Assembly (NCBI GenBank): GCA_002411515.1
Contig: DHTF01000029.1
Coordinates: forward strand, 14,138-40,884
DNA: 26,747 nucleotides
DNA from: Proteiniphilum sp. UBA5267
GTDB taxonomy: Bacteria > Bacteroidota > Bacteroidia > Bacteroidales > Dysgonomonadaceae
Reading direction: 5' to 3'
The translations under genes and the position numbers were made by a program. This document shows, in pieces, positions 1 through 7,185 of the stretch. A model generated the notes under the pieces. That model was given only the letters and a program-made list of their open reading frames with translations. It searched no databases and had not been told where the DNA came from. How positions within the stretch are numbered: the first letter of the stretch is position 1; each line of letters opens with the position of its first letter.

Positions 1-593
1 ATTAACAGTTCAGCCTGCCGGTCCAATGTTTGGGAGTTCAGCAACACATGTATCTGGTCTTCGGTCGACTCTAGTCCTATCACGGGGCGGTTGCGCTTTA
101 GCGCTTCCTCCTGAAAGTACTGATCGAGGCTCTTTCCCGAAGAAAGAGAAGGGTAGTACTGCTGGTAGAGGGTGACGGAGATCAGGTTTGAGAGGAGCGC
201 CGGTTTGAGGGTGCCCTGTTGACCCAAACCTACACCCATCAGCCGGGTGAGGATGCTGTCGAGTAGTGTCACATCTGTAGCTGACAGAAAAGAATCGAAT
301 GTGATCCCGGCCGGCATGGTGGATTCACCCATGATTTTCATCTGCATCTGTGACATGTTGCCCATATCCAGCTCACCCACTGCCTGTTCCGTATTTTCAA
401 AAGCATCATGAATGCCTGAAACGGAATCGAGAAAGGTGATGGGTATGAGGTGATGGGTACCGAAGAGATACGAGGGTTTCGCCAGTCCGTTACCCGAAAC
501 TTTCCATAGCAAGGAGCCAGTATCTCCCTTGGGCGCACCCATGCAGGAAAACAACAGCACAAGTGCTGCCAGGGAGAAGTAAATCTTTTTCAA
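1..593 (-). CDS. TraB/GumN family lipoprotein, partial (C-terminus beyond left edge)
   Basis: An open frame of about 197 codons runs off the left edge. It begins with a lipoprotein signal (MKKIYFSLAALVLLFSC, lipobox LFSC) and continues with a segment typical of the TraB/GumN family (PF01963): SLLWKVSGNG, then SYLFGTHHLIP with the GTHH motif, and later VIGLESTEDQIHVL. Some family members are proposed metal-dependent hydrolases; the cellular role here is unknown, probably envelope-associated. There is no ATG between the in-frame ferritin stop (612-614) and the lipobox, so the start must be a TTG (611, 599 or 593). I chose 593 because it gives the usual MKK lipoprotein start. It lies 18 nt behind ferritin on the same strand and is probably co-transcribed. 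The family call is firm; the start is uncertain. Confidence 0.8.
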   Translation of the reverse strand, partial: MKKIYFSLAALVLLFSCMGAPKGDTGSLLWKVSGNGLAKPSYLFGTHHLIPITFLDSVSGIHDAFENTEQAVGELDMGNMSQMQMKIMGESTMPAGITFDSFLSATDVTLLDSILTRLMGVGLGQQGTLKPALLSNLISVTLYQQYYPSLSSGKSLDQYFQEEALKRNRPVIGLESTEDQIHVLLNSQTLDRQAELL

Positions 594-611
594 TTGCAAG
601 AAATATTTCAA

Positions 612-1130
612 TTAGGCTGTCGTTGCTGTATTAAGGGGCGTATAGCTCCTTTTTGCCAGTTCCTTGTCCATGGTGTAAATGCCAAAACCATTGCTGCCAA
701 TCAACTTGAGACTGTCAATCATCCCCTGGGCTGTTTCTTCTTCCTCCACCTGTTCGTTTACAAACCACTGCAGCATGTTTTCGGTGGCATAGTCGTTTTC
801 TGAACGTGCGATGGATACCAGGTTGTTGATGAGTGATGTAACCACTCTCTCATGATCGAGTGTGTCCTGAAACGCCTTTAACAAGGACTCCCAAGAGGTG
901 TCTACCTTTTCTATGGGAGTGAGTTCCACTTTATTTCCTTTTGCGATCAGGTAGTTCATGAACTTCATTGCATGGTCTTGTTCTTCCTGAAATTGTACCC
1001 TAAACCAGTTTGCAAAGCCGGGCAGTCCTTCATGTGCAAAATGTGCCGACATCGACAGGTACAAATAAGCCGACCAAAATTCGGCGTTGATCTGCTTGTT
1101 AATCGCAGTTTCCATTTCGTTACTTAACAT
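612..1130 (-). CDS. ftnA: Bacterial non-haem ferritin
   Basis: A 172-residue ferritin that oxidises Fe(II) and stores iron as a mineral inside a 24-subunit shell in the cytoplasm. All ferroxidase ligands known from E. coli FtnA fall at the same numbers: E17, E50, H53, E94, Q127 and E130, plus the third-site residues E49, E126 and E129. The length matches the family. The reading frame extends 27 codons further upstream to a TTG, but that extension resembles no ferritin; ATG at 1130 gives the normal N-terminus MLSNEMETAINKQ. A good Bacteroidetes promoter lies about 70 bp upstream. The TraB-like lipoprotein gene follows 18 nt downstream. Confidence 0.96.
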   Translation of the reverse strand: MLSNEMETAINKQINAEFWSAYLYLSMSAHFAHEGLPGFANWFRVQFQEEQDHAMKFMNYLIAKGNKVELTPIEKVDTSWESLLKAFQDTLDHERVVTSLINNLVSIARSENDYATENMLQWFVNEQVEEEETAQGMIDSLKLIGSNGFGIYTMDKELAKRSYTPLNTATTA

Positions 1131-1199
1131 AGTTGTATCAGTTTTTGTGTTTAAAGTATGTCCAATATTTTTTAACGTTTTTAATTCAAAAATGTTTTG

Positions 1200-1232
1200 C
1201 AAAAATAGCAAAACTTTCTCTCAACCTTCAAA
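1200..1232 (-). promoter_or_regulatory. Bacteroidetes-type promoter for ferritin
   Basis: On the minus strand a -33 element TTTG (1232-1229) is followed after 21 nt by TATTTTTG (1207-1200), which fits the TAnnTTTG -7 consensus. Predicted transcription start is near 1196, giving a leader of about 65 nt. Both boxes and the spacing match the known consensus. Confidence 0.65.
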
Positions 1233-1268
1233 AAAAAAGAGTTGTCTCCGACTATTTAAATTAATTGT

Positions 1269-1276
1269 TATCTTTG
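1269..1276 (+). promoter_or_regulatory. -7 promoter element for serine palmitoyltransferase gene
   Basis: TATCTTTG matches TAnnTTTG. A TTG at 1242-1244 could be the -33 element, but the 24-nt spacing is slightly long. It implies a leader of roughly 70 nt before the ATG at 1350. Confidence 0.55.
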
Positions 1277-1349
1277 CACCATGTTTTTCTGGAAAATCGA
1301 TCCTTCTATACTGATTAAGGAAGAAGTTTATTTTTTTAATTTTCTTTAG

Positions 1350-2540
1350 ATGAATCTTTTAAAAGAAAAAATGATGAAATATGATGCTCCGCAGCGTGCG
1401 AAGGCTGCCGGCATCTACCCCTACTTCCGGGCTATTGAGAGCGATCAGGATACAGAAGTGCTCATCAATGGCAAGAAAGTTCTCATGTTTGGCTCAAATG
1501 CCTACCTGGGGCTGACAAACCATCCTAAGGTTAAAGAAGCTGCCATTGCCGCCACCAGCAAGTATGGTACCGGAATGGCAGGATCCCGTTTTTTAAACGG
1601 CACACTCGATATACACCTCGAGCTGGAACGAAAGCTGGCCAACTTTATGAATAAGGATGAAGCCATTGTTTTTTCAACCGGTTTCAGTGTCAATGAAGGG
1701 GTGCTTGGATGCCTCACCGGGAGGGATGAATATATCATCTGGGATGAGCGGGATCATGCTTCCATTATTGAGGGAATTCGCACTTCTTTCTCTACCAAGT
1801 ACAAGTTCCGGCACAACGACATGGATTCTCTGGAGAAACAGCTCAAACGCTGCGATCCGCGCAAGGTGAAGCTGATCATCGTCGATGGTGTCTTTAGCAT
1901 GGAGGGTGATCTGGCGAACCTGCCGGAGATCGTGAAGCTGGCACGCAAGTACAACGCCAATATCATGGTCGACGAAGCTCACAGCCTGGGTGTCCTCGGC
2001 AAGAAATACAATGGTCGTGGAGTATGTGATCATTTTGGCTTACTCGACGAGGTGGATCTGGTGATGGGAACGTTCAGCAAATCGCTTGCTTCCATCGGTG
2101 GATTCGTTGCCGGCGACTATCAGGTGATCAACTACCTACGACACAATGCACGAACCAATATTTTCAGTGCCAGCATCACGCCGGCTGCTACAGCAGCTGC
2201 TTCAGCAGCACTTGATATCCTTAAATCGGAACCGGAAAGGGTGAAACATCTCTGGGAGCTGACCGACTATGCCATCAACCAGTTCCGGGAGAGAGGCTTT
2301 GAACTGGGGCCCACCTCTACACCCATCCTGCCACTTTATGTGAGGGACAACGACAAAACCTTCCTGATAACCAAAATGCTCTTCGAAGAGGGCATCTTTG
2401 TCAATCCGGTTGTACCCCCTGCAGTAGCACCCAATGATACGTTGATACGCTACTCGCTGATGGCTACGCATACATTCGAGCAGGTTGACCGATCCATTGA
2501 ATGCATTACCGCTGTATTCAAGAAGATGGGTATACTCTAA
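1350..2540 (+). CDS. spt: Serine palmitoyltransferase (alpha-oxoamine synthase family)
   Basis: A 396-residue PLP enzyme of the alpha-oxoamine synthase family. It closely resembles the Bacteroides serine palmitoyltransferase, which condenses L-serine with an acyl-CoA to 3-ketosphinganine, the first step of sphingolipid synthesis. Visible features: MNLLKEKMMKYD start like the Bacteroides enzymes, FGSNAYLGLTNHP, substrate loop GTGMAGSRFLNGT (about 73-85), PLP-stacking H136 in DHAS, D208-E-A-H, and the Schiff-base lysine K244 in TFSKSLASIGG. Related members are glycine C-acetyltransferase (Kbl) and BioF. The N-terminus and the overall wording of motifs favour Spt, but substrate choice is inferred. 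It is a single-gene unit closed by a terminator at 2578-2610. Confidence 0.88.
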   Translation: MNLLKEKMMKYDAPQRAKAAGIYPYFRAIESDQDTEVLINGKKVLMFGSNAYLGLTNHPKVKEAAIAATSKYGTGMAGSRFLNGTLDIHLELERKLANFMNKDEAIVFSTGFSVNEGVLGCLTGRDEYIIWDERDHASIIEGIRTSFSTKYKFRHNDMDSLEKQLKRCDPRKVKLIIVDGVFSMEGDLANLPEIVKLARKYNANIMVDEAHSLGVLGKKYNGRGVCDHFGLLDEVDLVMGTFSKSLASIGGFVAGDYQVINYLRHNARTNIFSASITPAATAAASAALDILKSEPERVKHLWELTDYAINQFRERGFELGPTSTPILPLYVRDNDKTFLITKMLFEEGIFVNPVVPPAVAPNDTLIRYSLMATHTFEQVDRSIECITAVFKKMGIL

Positions 2541-2547
2541 TATCCCG

Positions 2548-2617
2548 TTTTTTTTGTAGATTCATCCAAATAAATTGTTCCCTGCCCATGAGCGGGGAAT
2601 ACTTTTTTTTGTAGATT
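2548..2617 (+). repeat. 15-nt direct repeat (8 T followed by GTAGATT)
   Basis: The sequence of eight T followed by GTAGATT occurs exactly at 2548-2562 and again at 2603-2617. The second copy forms the T-tract of a terminator and most of the -7 box of the next gene. The origin is unknown; it could be a small duplication. Confidence 0.6.
2578..2610 (+). terminator. Rho-independent terminator after spt
   Basis: TTCCCTGC (2578-2585) pairs with GCGGGGAA (2592-2599), one G-U pair included, around the loop CCATGA, and is followed by TAC and eight T. It lies 37 nt past the spt stop. The T-tract abuts the next gene's -7 element. Confidence 0.75.
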
Positions 2618-2619
2618 TG
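2612..2619 (+). promoter_or_regulatory. -7 promoter element for DUF389 gene
   Basis: TAGATTTG fits TAnnTTTG and begins 2 nt after the terminator T-tract. No TTG stands at the usual -33 distance. The predicted leader is about 14 nt to the ATG at 2637. Confidence 0.5.
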
Positions 2620-2636
2620 CGAAAAGATGCCTTGCC

Positions 2637-3980
2637 ATGGAGAAGAAAGCGGATAAGTTACTGAAGTGGTTTGACCTCCGCAGTGAGATGGAGAGTTATG
2701 ATGCTATTCACGAGAACATTGAGAGCGGGATTGTCTTCCGCGGTACCAACCTCTGGGTGCTGATGTTTGCTATCGTGGTTGCTTCTGTGGGCCTCAACAT
2801 GAACTCAACAGCGGTCATCATTGGTGCCATGCTTATTTCACCGCTGATGGGTCCCATTAACGGAATGGGATATAGCTTGGCTACCTACGACTTTCAACTG
2901 TTTCGACGTTCCCTGAAGAATTTCACTTTTGCAGTGGGGGTGAGCCTTCTCACTTCCTCACTTTACTTTCTGCTCTCCCCGCTCAACGAAGCACACTCAG
3001 AGCTGCTTGCTCGCACAAGTCCCACCATCTATGATGTGATCATCGCTCTCTTTGGCGGTCTGGCCGGTATTGTGGCTATGAGCAGCCGCCTCAAGGGCAA
3101 TGTGATCCCCGGTGTGGCAATCGCCACGGCTCTGATGCCCCCTATCTGCACGGCTGGTTACGGACTGGCAACGCTGCAATTCAACTTCTTCTTTGGTGCG
3201 CTGTTTCTCTTCACCATCAATACCGTTTTCATCGCTTTTGCTGCCCTCATCGTCTGTCAACTGCTGAAGTTTCCTATCCGCTCTATTGTCGATCCGGCAA
3301 GAAAGAAACATGTGAACCGTGTGATCTCCGCCGTTATACTTCTTACCCTGATTCCCAGTATTATTTTCGGTGTGAACCTGGTGAGAAACGAAGAGTTTGC
3401 ACAACACGCCGAGAACTTTATCGCAGAGGTGACCCTCGTGGGAGGTAACTACCTTCAGAGCAGGCAAGTGTACCCGAATGCCCGCACGGTTGAGCTGCTT
3501 TACTCCGGTTACGGTTTGAACGACTCCATCAGGAGGGAGATTATTGAGAAGGCGCTTGTACACCGTCTCGATACCGCGAGGGTGGAGATCCGGCAGGGGT
3601 ATGATGCCACCAAGGTGCAGGAAAACGTGCGGAAATACCAGTCAGAATCGGAACGTTTGTCCGCTCAGTTGGCGGCCACCACTTTTAACCTGCGGAAGAT
3701 GGAGGGCAGGGTAGACAGCATCCGCAACATCCCCCTCTTTGGTGAAAGGATCCTGTCGGAGATCAAGCCGCTCTACCCTCAGATCGTCGGCTGCTCCTAC
3801 GCCGAGACCTATCTCTTTTCCGCCGTGAACGACTCCACACTGCGCTCCGGGAAAGTGCCGGTAGTGATTTTCACTGTCCAGCGCAACGGGCTGCGTCTCA
3901 TTGACAGGAACAAGATTGAGGAGTGGCTGAAGAGCAGGCTCAAGAATCCGCGTGTGAAGATGGTGATTGAGGAATCATAA
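2637..3980 (+). CDS. DUF389 family integral membrane protein
   Basis: A 447-residue protein. Residues about 38-247 carry roughly seven hydrophobic segments with the DUF389 signature (STAVIIGAMLISPLMGPINGMG near 57-78; KGNVIPGVAIATALMPPICTAGYGLA near 153-178). A soluble tail of about 200 residues follows, with a short predicted coiled coil (about 325-360, rich in Q, E, S and K). DUF389 proteins are widespread and lack a settled function; a transport role has been suggested. It is transcribed alone between a terminator upstream and a 138-bp gap downstream. The family is firm; the activity is unknown. Confidence 0.88.
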   Translation: MEKKADKLLKWFDLRSEMESYDAIHENIESGIVFRGTNLWVLMFAIVVASVGLNMNSTAVIIGAMLISPLMGPINGMGYSLATYDFQLFRRSLKNFTFAVGVSLLTSSLYFLLSPLNEAHSELLARTSPTIYDVIIALFGGLAGIVAMSSRLKGNVIPGVAIATALMPPICTAGYGLATLQFNFFFGALFLFTINTVFIAFAALIVCQLLKFPIRSIVDPARKKHVNRVISAVILLTLIPSIIFGVNLVRNEEFAQHAENFIAEVTLVGGNYLQSRQVYPNARTVELLYSGYGLNDSIRREIIEKALVHRLDTARVEIRQGYDATKVQENVRKYQSESERLSAQLAATTFNLRKMEGRVDSIRNIPLFGERILSEIKPLYPQIVGCSYAETYLFSAVNDSTLRSGKVPVVIFTVQRNGLRLIDRNKIEEWLKSRLKNPRVKMVIEES

Positions 3981-4076
3981 TGCGGGAGAGTGTCGGGTAA
4001 AAATAATAATTCCGTCTGGAAAGACAACTTTGCAGGAGAACTGTTTTTTTTGAAAAACTATTTTCTTGTTGAGGCT

Positions 4077-4094
4077 GTTATAATTAAGTATAAC
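4077..4094 (+). promoter_or_regulatory. Inverted repeat upstream of the DHOD-like gene
   Basis: GTTATA (4077-4082) and TATAAC (4089-4094) form a perfect 6-bp inverted repeat with a 6-nt spacer, 25 nt before the ATG at 4119. No TAnnTTTG box is visible in the 138-bp gap, so this could be an operator or part of a non-consensus promoter. It is A+T-rich and may be chance. Confidence 0.3.
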
Positions 4095-4118
4095 ATTTAA
4101 TTCATAAATTGCAGCGAC

Positions 4119-5135
4119 ATGAAAATAGAAACCTCCTACCTGGGCATCCCGCTCAGCAGCCCCGTCATCCTGGGTGCTTCAGATCTAACCACCGACTCCG
4201 ATATGCTAAAAAAGGCAGAAGAACAGGGAGCAGGTGCTGTGGTTTATAAAACTCTCTTTGAGGAGCAGGTACAAATGGAGAACTTCCTCCACGACGAAAA
4301 AATGAGTCAGTATAACGATATACATGCGGAGATGATTACCCTTCATCCCGATGTGGATCATTCCGATATCGAATATTATCTGGTACAGCTTCGTAAAGTG
4401 AAAGAGAGCCTTTCCATTCCCGTAATTGCCAGTCTAAACTGCGTGAACGAGTCGAATTGGGTCAGGTATGCGAAAATGATTGAAGAAACTGGCGTGGATG
4501 CCATCGAACTGAATCTTTATCAGATACCCGTACGCTTCGACCTTGATGCTTCATTCATTGAGCAACGTCAGTTGGAGATTGTTGCAGCCATCAGGAACCG
4601 AGTTTCTATTCCTGTGAGCGTAAAGCTAAGTTCCGGCTATACAAACATCCTTCATTTTGCCAAGCGGCTCGATGAGACAGGTGTTGAAGGCCTGGTGCTG
4701 TTCAATGCTTTCTTTCAGCCCGACATTGATATCTGGCACGAGAAACACAAGAGGGCCTTCAATCTCTCCCACAAAGGTGACTATAAGGAGTCGCTCCGTT
4801 ATGCAGGAATGCTCTATGGACGGATTAAAGCCGATATTTGCAGTAGTCGCGGTATTTACCATGGTGATGATGTGATTAAACTGCTTCTTACAGGCTCTTC
4901 CTGTGTACAAGTTGTCAGTACCGTTTACCGACATGGTATGGAACGCATCAGGGAGATTAACCGGGAAATTGCCGACTGGATGCAGCGCAAAGAATATGAG
5001 CAAATCGATCAGTTCAGGGGCAAACTTTCCGACATTTCACTCAACAAAAACGATACCCTGATTATTTACAAAAGAGCACAGTATATTGATACGCTGCTGC
5101 ACTCCGACAGGTTGATAGAAGACCTGGAGTGGTGA
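4119..5135 (+). CDS. Dihydroorotate dehydrogenase-like flavoprotein
   Basis: A 338-residue TIM-barrel protein of the DHOD superfamily (COG0167, the 'dihydroorotate dehydrogenase-like' group). Family traits: N-terminal SPVILGASDLT, K44 in VVYKTLFEEQ, N107 in SLNCVN, K169 in VSVKL, and a C-terminal phosphate-binding segment LLTGSSCVQVVSTVYRHG for FMN. The canonical substrate loop of true dihydroorotate dehydrogenases (NLSCPN) is replaced by NLYQIP at 132-137, so orotate chemistry is doubtful. The real substrate is unknown. The lipocalin gene starts 23 nt after the stop, so the two are probably co-transcribed. Confidence 0.82.
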   Translation: MKIETSYLGIPLSSPVILGASDLTTDSDMLKKAEEQGAGAVVYKTLFEEQVQMENFLHDEKMSQYNDIHAEMITLHPDVDHSDIEYYLVQLRKVKESLSIPVIASLNCVNESNWVRYAKMIEETGVDAIELNLYQIPVRFDLDASFIEQRQLEIVAAIRNRVSIPVSVKLSSGYTNILHFAKRLDETGVEGLVLFNAFFQPDIDIWHEKHKRAFNLSHKGDYKESLRYAGMLYGRIKADICSSRGIYHGDDVIKLLLTGSSCVQVVSTVYRHGMERIREINREIADWMQRKEYEQIDQFRGKLSDISLNKNDTLIIYKRAQYIDTLLHSDRLIEDLEW

Positions 5136-5158
5136 TTCGTAACAGAAGGATGACAATT

Positions 5159-5692
5159 ATGCAACAAAAAAAAATCTATTTCATCGTGATGAGCGCACTT
5201 TTCGCTTTTATGCTACCTTCTTGTGCCTCCATTCCAAAGGGTGTGACCGCGGTTACTCCTTTTCACAAGGAAAAGTATCTCGGTAAATGGTACGAGATAG
5301 CACGGCTCGACTTTAAATATGAGCGTGGACTGAACAACACCACCGCACAGTACAGCCTGAACGACGATGGCACCATCCGAGTGGTGAACCGTGGTTATGC
5401 CTATGCCAAAGATGAATGGAACGAGGCGGTGGGTAAAGCCAAATTTGTGGGTGACGACAATGTGGCGAAGCTGAAGGTTTCCTTCTTCGGCCCCTTTTAC
5501 TCTGGCTACAACGTGATCGCCCTCGATGAGGAGTACCGTTACGCACTGGTGGCGGGTAAGAACCTGAAGTATCTCTGGATTCTATCCCGTGACACCACCA
5601 TCCCCGATGACGTGAAGGAGAACTACCTGCGCATCGCTGAGGAGATCGGTTACAATACCTCGGAGTTGATCTGGGTGGAACATGACCGTTAG
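5159..5692 (+). CDS. blc: Outer-membrane lipocalin (Blc-like lipoprotein)
   Basis: A 177-residue lipocalin. A lipoprotein signal ends in FMLPSC (Cys22), and the lipocalin motif GKWYEIARLDFKYERGL follows at about 42-58. Further family segments are FFGPFYSGYNVIALD and YRYALVAGKNLKYLWILSR. Bacterial lipocalins such as E. coli Blc are anchored to the outer membrane and bind lysophospholipids or fatty acids. The frame is open back to 5129, but ATG 5159 is preferred: AGAAGG stands 9 nt upstream and it gives a normal MQQKK lipoprotein start. It lies 23 nt behind the DHOD-like gene. Confidence 0.92.
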   Translation: MQQKKIYFIVMSALFAFMLPSCASIPKGVTAVTPFHKEKYLGKWYEIARLDFKYERGLNNTTAQYSLNDDGTIRVVNRGYAYAKDEWNEAVGKAKFVGDDNVAKLKVSFFGPFYSGYNVIALDEEYRYALVAGKNLKYLWILSRDTTIPDDVKENYLRIAEEIGYNTSELIWVEHDR

Positions 5693-5987
5693 AGGAATAT
5701 CCCTTTTTGCATGTCTCCTGACAAAACCCATCACCCGACATGCCATTCTGCTGCATGTAAATTTACCCATCACTGACCCGGATATATTTGGAGAATATTT
5801 GGACTTTATTAGGACGATATTAGGAGAAGATACGGCGAATCTCAAGAGATAACCCGAGAAGAATGTGTCTGTCTCGTCCAGAAATAGGGTTATAGTAATT
5901 GTAAATTACAAGCAGGTGAATGAGAACAAAATTCAACAAGTCTCATTCTCGCTGACACGCAATAAATATTTCTTAAAGTCTAATTAA

Positions 5988-6049
5988 ATCGCCTGCGATA
6001 TAAATATTAGACCTATATTTGTATCGCAAACGATAAAATCACAAGCGAA
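5988..6049 (+). promoter_or_regulatory. Candidate OhrR operator array around the gpx promoter
   Basis: Three related pseudo-palindromes: ATCGC-CT-GCGAT (5988-5999, perfect), TATCG-CAAA-CGATA (6022-6035, perfect arms) and ATCAC-AA-GCGAA (6038-6049, degenerate). The second begins on the base after the -7 box, so a bound repressor would cover the transcription start. The divergence from the AT-rich Bacillus OhrR operator is notable. Assignment to the OhrR encoded two genes downstream is inference from position. Confidence 0.55.
6014..6021 (+). promoter_or_regulatory. -7 promoter element for gpx-ohrR
   Basis: TATATTTG matches TAnnTTTG, 39 nt before the gpx ATG. No clear TTG at the -33 position; a perfect inverted repeat occupies that place instead. 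Confidence 0.6.
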
Positions 6050-6060
6050 ATAAAAGAACA

Positions 6061-6549
6061 ATGAAAGAAGGAAAATTTTACGGATTCAGTGCAAAGAGCC
6101 TGAAGGGGCAGGAGGTCTCAATGGATACCTACAAGGGTAAAACCGTGCTGGTGGTAAACACAGCGAGTAAGTGCGGGCTTACGCCACAGTACGAAGGGCT
6201 GGAAGCACTCTACAGAAAGTACAAGGACAAAGGGCTGGTGATCCTTGGTTTTCCCTGTAACCAGTTTGGCAACCAGGAGCCAGGCGATGAGCAGTCGATC
6301 TCGGAAGGATGTCTGATCAACTACGGAGTCAGTTTTCCGATGTTTTCCAAGGTGGATGTGAATGGCGAGGGTGCCCATCCGCTCTTCAAGTTCCTGAAAA
6401 AAGAGCTGGGCGGTTTTTTGGGTGGTAAGATCAAGTGGAATTTCACCAAATTTCTGGTCGATAGCAACGGCAAGCCGGTGAAGCGCTTTTCTCCTATTAC
6501 CAAGCCGGAGGAAATTGACAATTACCTGGTAAAAAAGATGAATTTTTAA
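6061..6549 (+). CDS. gpx: Glutathione peroxidase family thiol peroxidase
   Basis: A 162-residue cytoplasmic peroxidase of the GPx family (BtuE-like) that reduces organic hydroperoxides and H2O2. The catalytic tetrad is visible: C38 in [13 protein letters not shown]72 in [10 protein letters not shown], and W126-N127 in KWNFTKF. C84 in [15 protein letters not shown] sits where the resolving cysteine of thioredoxin-dependent, non-selenium GPx enzymes lies. A thioredoxin-linked 2-Cys mechanism is therefore likelier than true glutathione use. No signal peptide. It is the first gene of a pair with ohrR, 40 nt apart, under a promoter flanked by operator-like repeats. Confidence 0.94.
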   Translation: MKEGKFYGFSAKSLKGQEVSMDTYKGKTVLVVNTASKCGLTPQYEGLEALYRKYKDKGLVILGFPCNQFGNQEPGDEQSISEGCLINYGVSFPMFSKVDVNGEGAHPLFKFLKKELGGFLGGKIKWNFTKFLVDSNGKPVKRFSPITKPEEIDNYLVKKMNF

Positions 6550-6589
6550 TCTCTCTTCCCAAAGTGGACAGGAAAAAAGAAAAATAGCT

Positions 6590-7036
6590 ATGCAATATGA
6601 ACAGCTGAAACTGGAGAACCAGATCTGTTTCCCGGTCTATGCAGCATCAAGGCTGATCACCCGAGCGTATCAACCGCACCTGGAGAAGCTGGGGATTACA
6701 TATCCCCAGTACCTGGTGCTGATGGTGCTCTGGGAGGAAGATCGTATCACGGTGAACGATATCGCCACAAAGCTGATACTGAACACCAACACGGTGACAC
6801 CGTTGCTTAAGCGGATGGAGGTGATGGGGATCATCAACCGCCAACGCTCGCTAGACGATGAACGCAAGGTGTTGATTAACCTTACCGATAAAGGTTGCAG
6901 GATGCGGGAGCAGGCTGCAGCCATCCCCCTGCAGCTGGTGGAAGAACTACAGCAGTCCGGCATCACGGAGGAGGAGCTCTTCGGACTCAAGCGCAGCCTG
7001 GAGAAGCTGATCAATCAGCTCCGCGGCCGGGAATAA
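6590..7036 (+). CDS. ohrR: OhrR-type MarR family peroxide-sensing repressor
   Basis: A 148-residue winged-helix regulator very close in layout to Bacillus OhrR. The N-terminal KLENQICFPVYAASR places the peroxidatic C13, and Y27 and Y38 match the two tyrosines that hydrogen-bond it in Bacillus (C15, Y29, Y40, offset of two). The recognition helix is near NTNTVTPLLKRME (65-77) and the wing carries RSLDDERKVLI (86-96). A second cysteine at C103 is not at the position used by two-Cys Xanthomonas-type OhrR. It probably represses gpx-ohrR and is released when organic hydroperoxide oxidises C13. No Ohr gene is in the window; the partner here is the GPx. Confidence 0.92.
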   Translation: MQYEQLKLENQICFPVYAASRLITRAYQPHLEKLGITYPQYLVLMVLWEEDRITVNDIATKLILNTNTVTPLLKRMEVMGIINRQRSLDDERKVLINLTDKGCRMREQAAAIPLQLVEELQQSGITEEELFGLKRSLEKLINQLRGRE

Positions 7037-7171
7037 ACGACTCTTGGATGTTTCTGAGTGAGGAGCGGTAATCTCGGCAGCCAAAAAAAATTTGAACAAT
7101 TTCGCTGTTGAATTGTCTTATTATTAAGGATAAACGCAAATTCTGCGGAAATTACACCTGGTTTACGCGGG

Positions 7172-7179
7172 TATTTTTG
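7172..7179 (+). promoter_or_regulatory. -7 promoter element for GNAT-racemase operon
   Basis: TATTTTTG matches TAnnTTTG and ends only 6 nt before the ATG at 7186, which would place the transcription start within about 3 nt of the start codon. No -33 TTG at normal spacing. T-rich surroundings mean a chance match is possible. Confidence 0.4.
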
Positions 7180-7185
7180 TTTTTT

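Larger units (their letters stand above)
5693..6060. other. 368-bp intergenic region upstream of the peroxidase gene
   Basis: No convincing gene. The minus-strand open frames here run into the lipocalin gene and resemble nothing. Contents seen: a TATATTTG box at 5783-5790 with no gene behind it; a palindrome TTGTAA-A-TTACAA at 5899-5911; an 8-bp hairpin GAATGAGA (5918-5925) / TCTCATTC (5941-5948) with a 15-nt loop and no T-tract; and, from 5988, the operator-like repeats and promoter annotated separately. Confidence 0.6.

Noticed and set aside
338..562. 74-codon minus-strand frame at the left end
   Set aside because: It lies out of frame inside the TraB/GumN-type gene, whose translation is clearly the real one.
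1131..1211. TTG-initiated N-terminal extension of ferritin
   Set aside because: It would include the -7 promoter box, and it breaks the match to ferritin numbering.
4079..4084. TATAAT as an E. coli-type -10 box
   Set aside because: Bacteroidetes primary sigma factors use TAnnTTTG, and no matching -35 stands at the right distance.
5313..5845. Long minus-strand open frames antisense to the lipocalin gene and into the following gap
   Set aside because: Shadow frames of a GC-richer coding region; low-complexity His/Arg/Cys composition, no family resemblance, and the plus strand encodes a clear lipocalin.
5899..5911. Palindrome TTGTAA-A-TTACAA upstream of gpx
   Set aside because: It resembles MarR-type sites in base content, but it is 115 bp from the promoter and A+T-rich palindromes of this size arise easily by chance.
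5918..5948. Hairpin GAATGAGA / TCTCATTC as a lipocalin terminator
   Set aside because: It lies more than 220 bp after the stop, has a 15-nt loop and lacks a T-tract.
7108..7185. TTG-initiated N-terminal extension of the GNAT protein
   Set aside because: The 26 extra residues do not resemble GNAT proteins, and the candidate -7 box lies inside this stretch.
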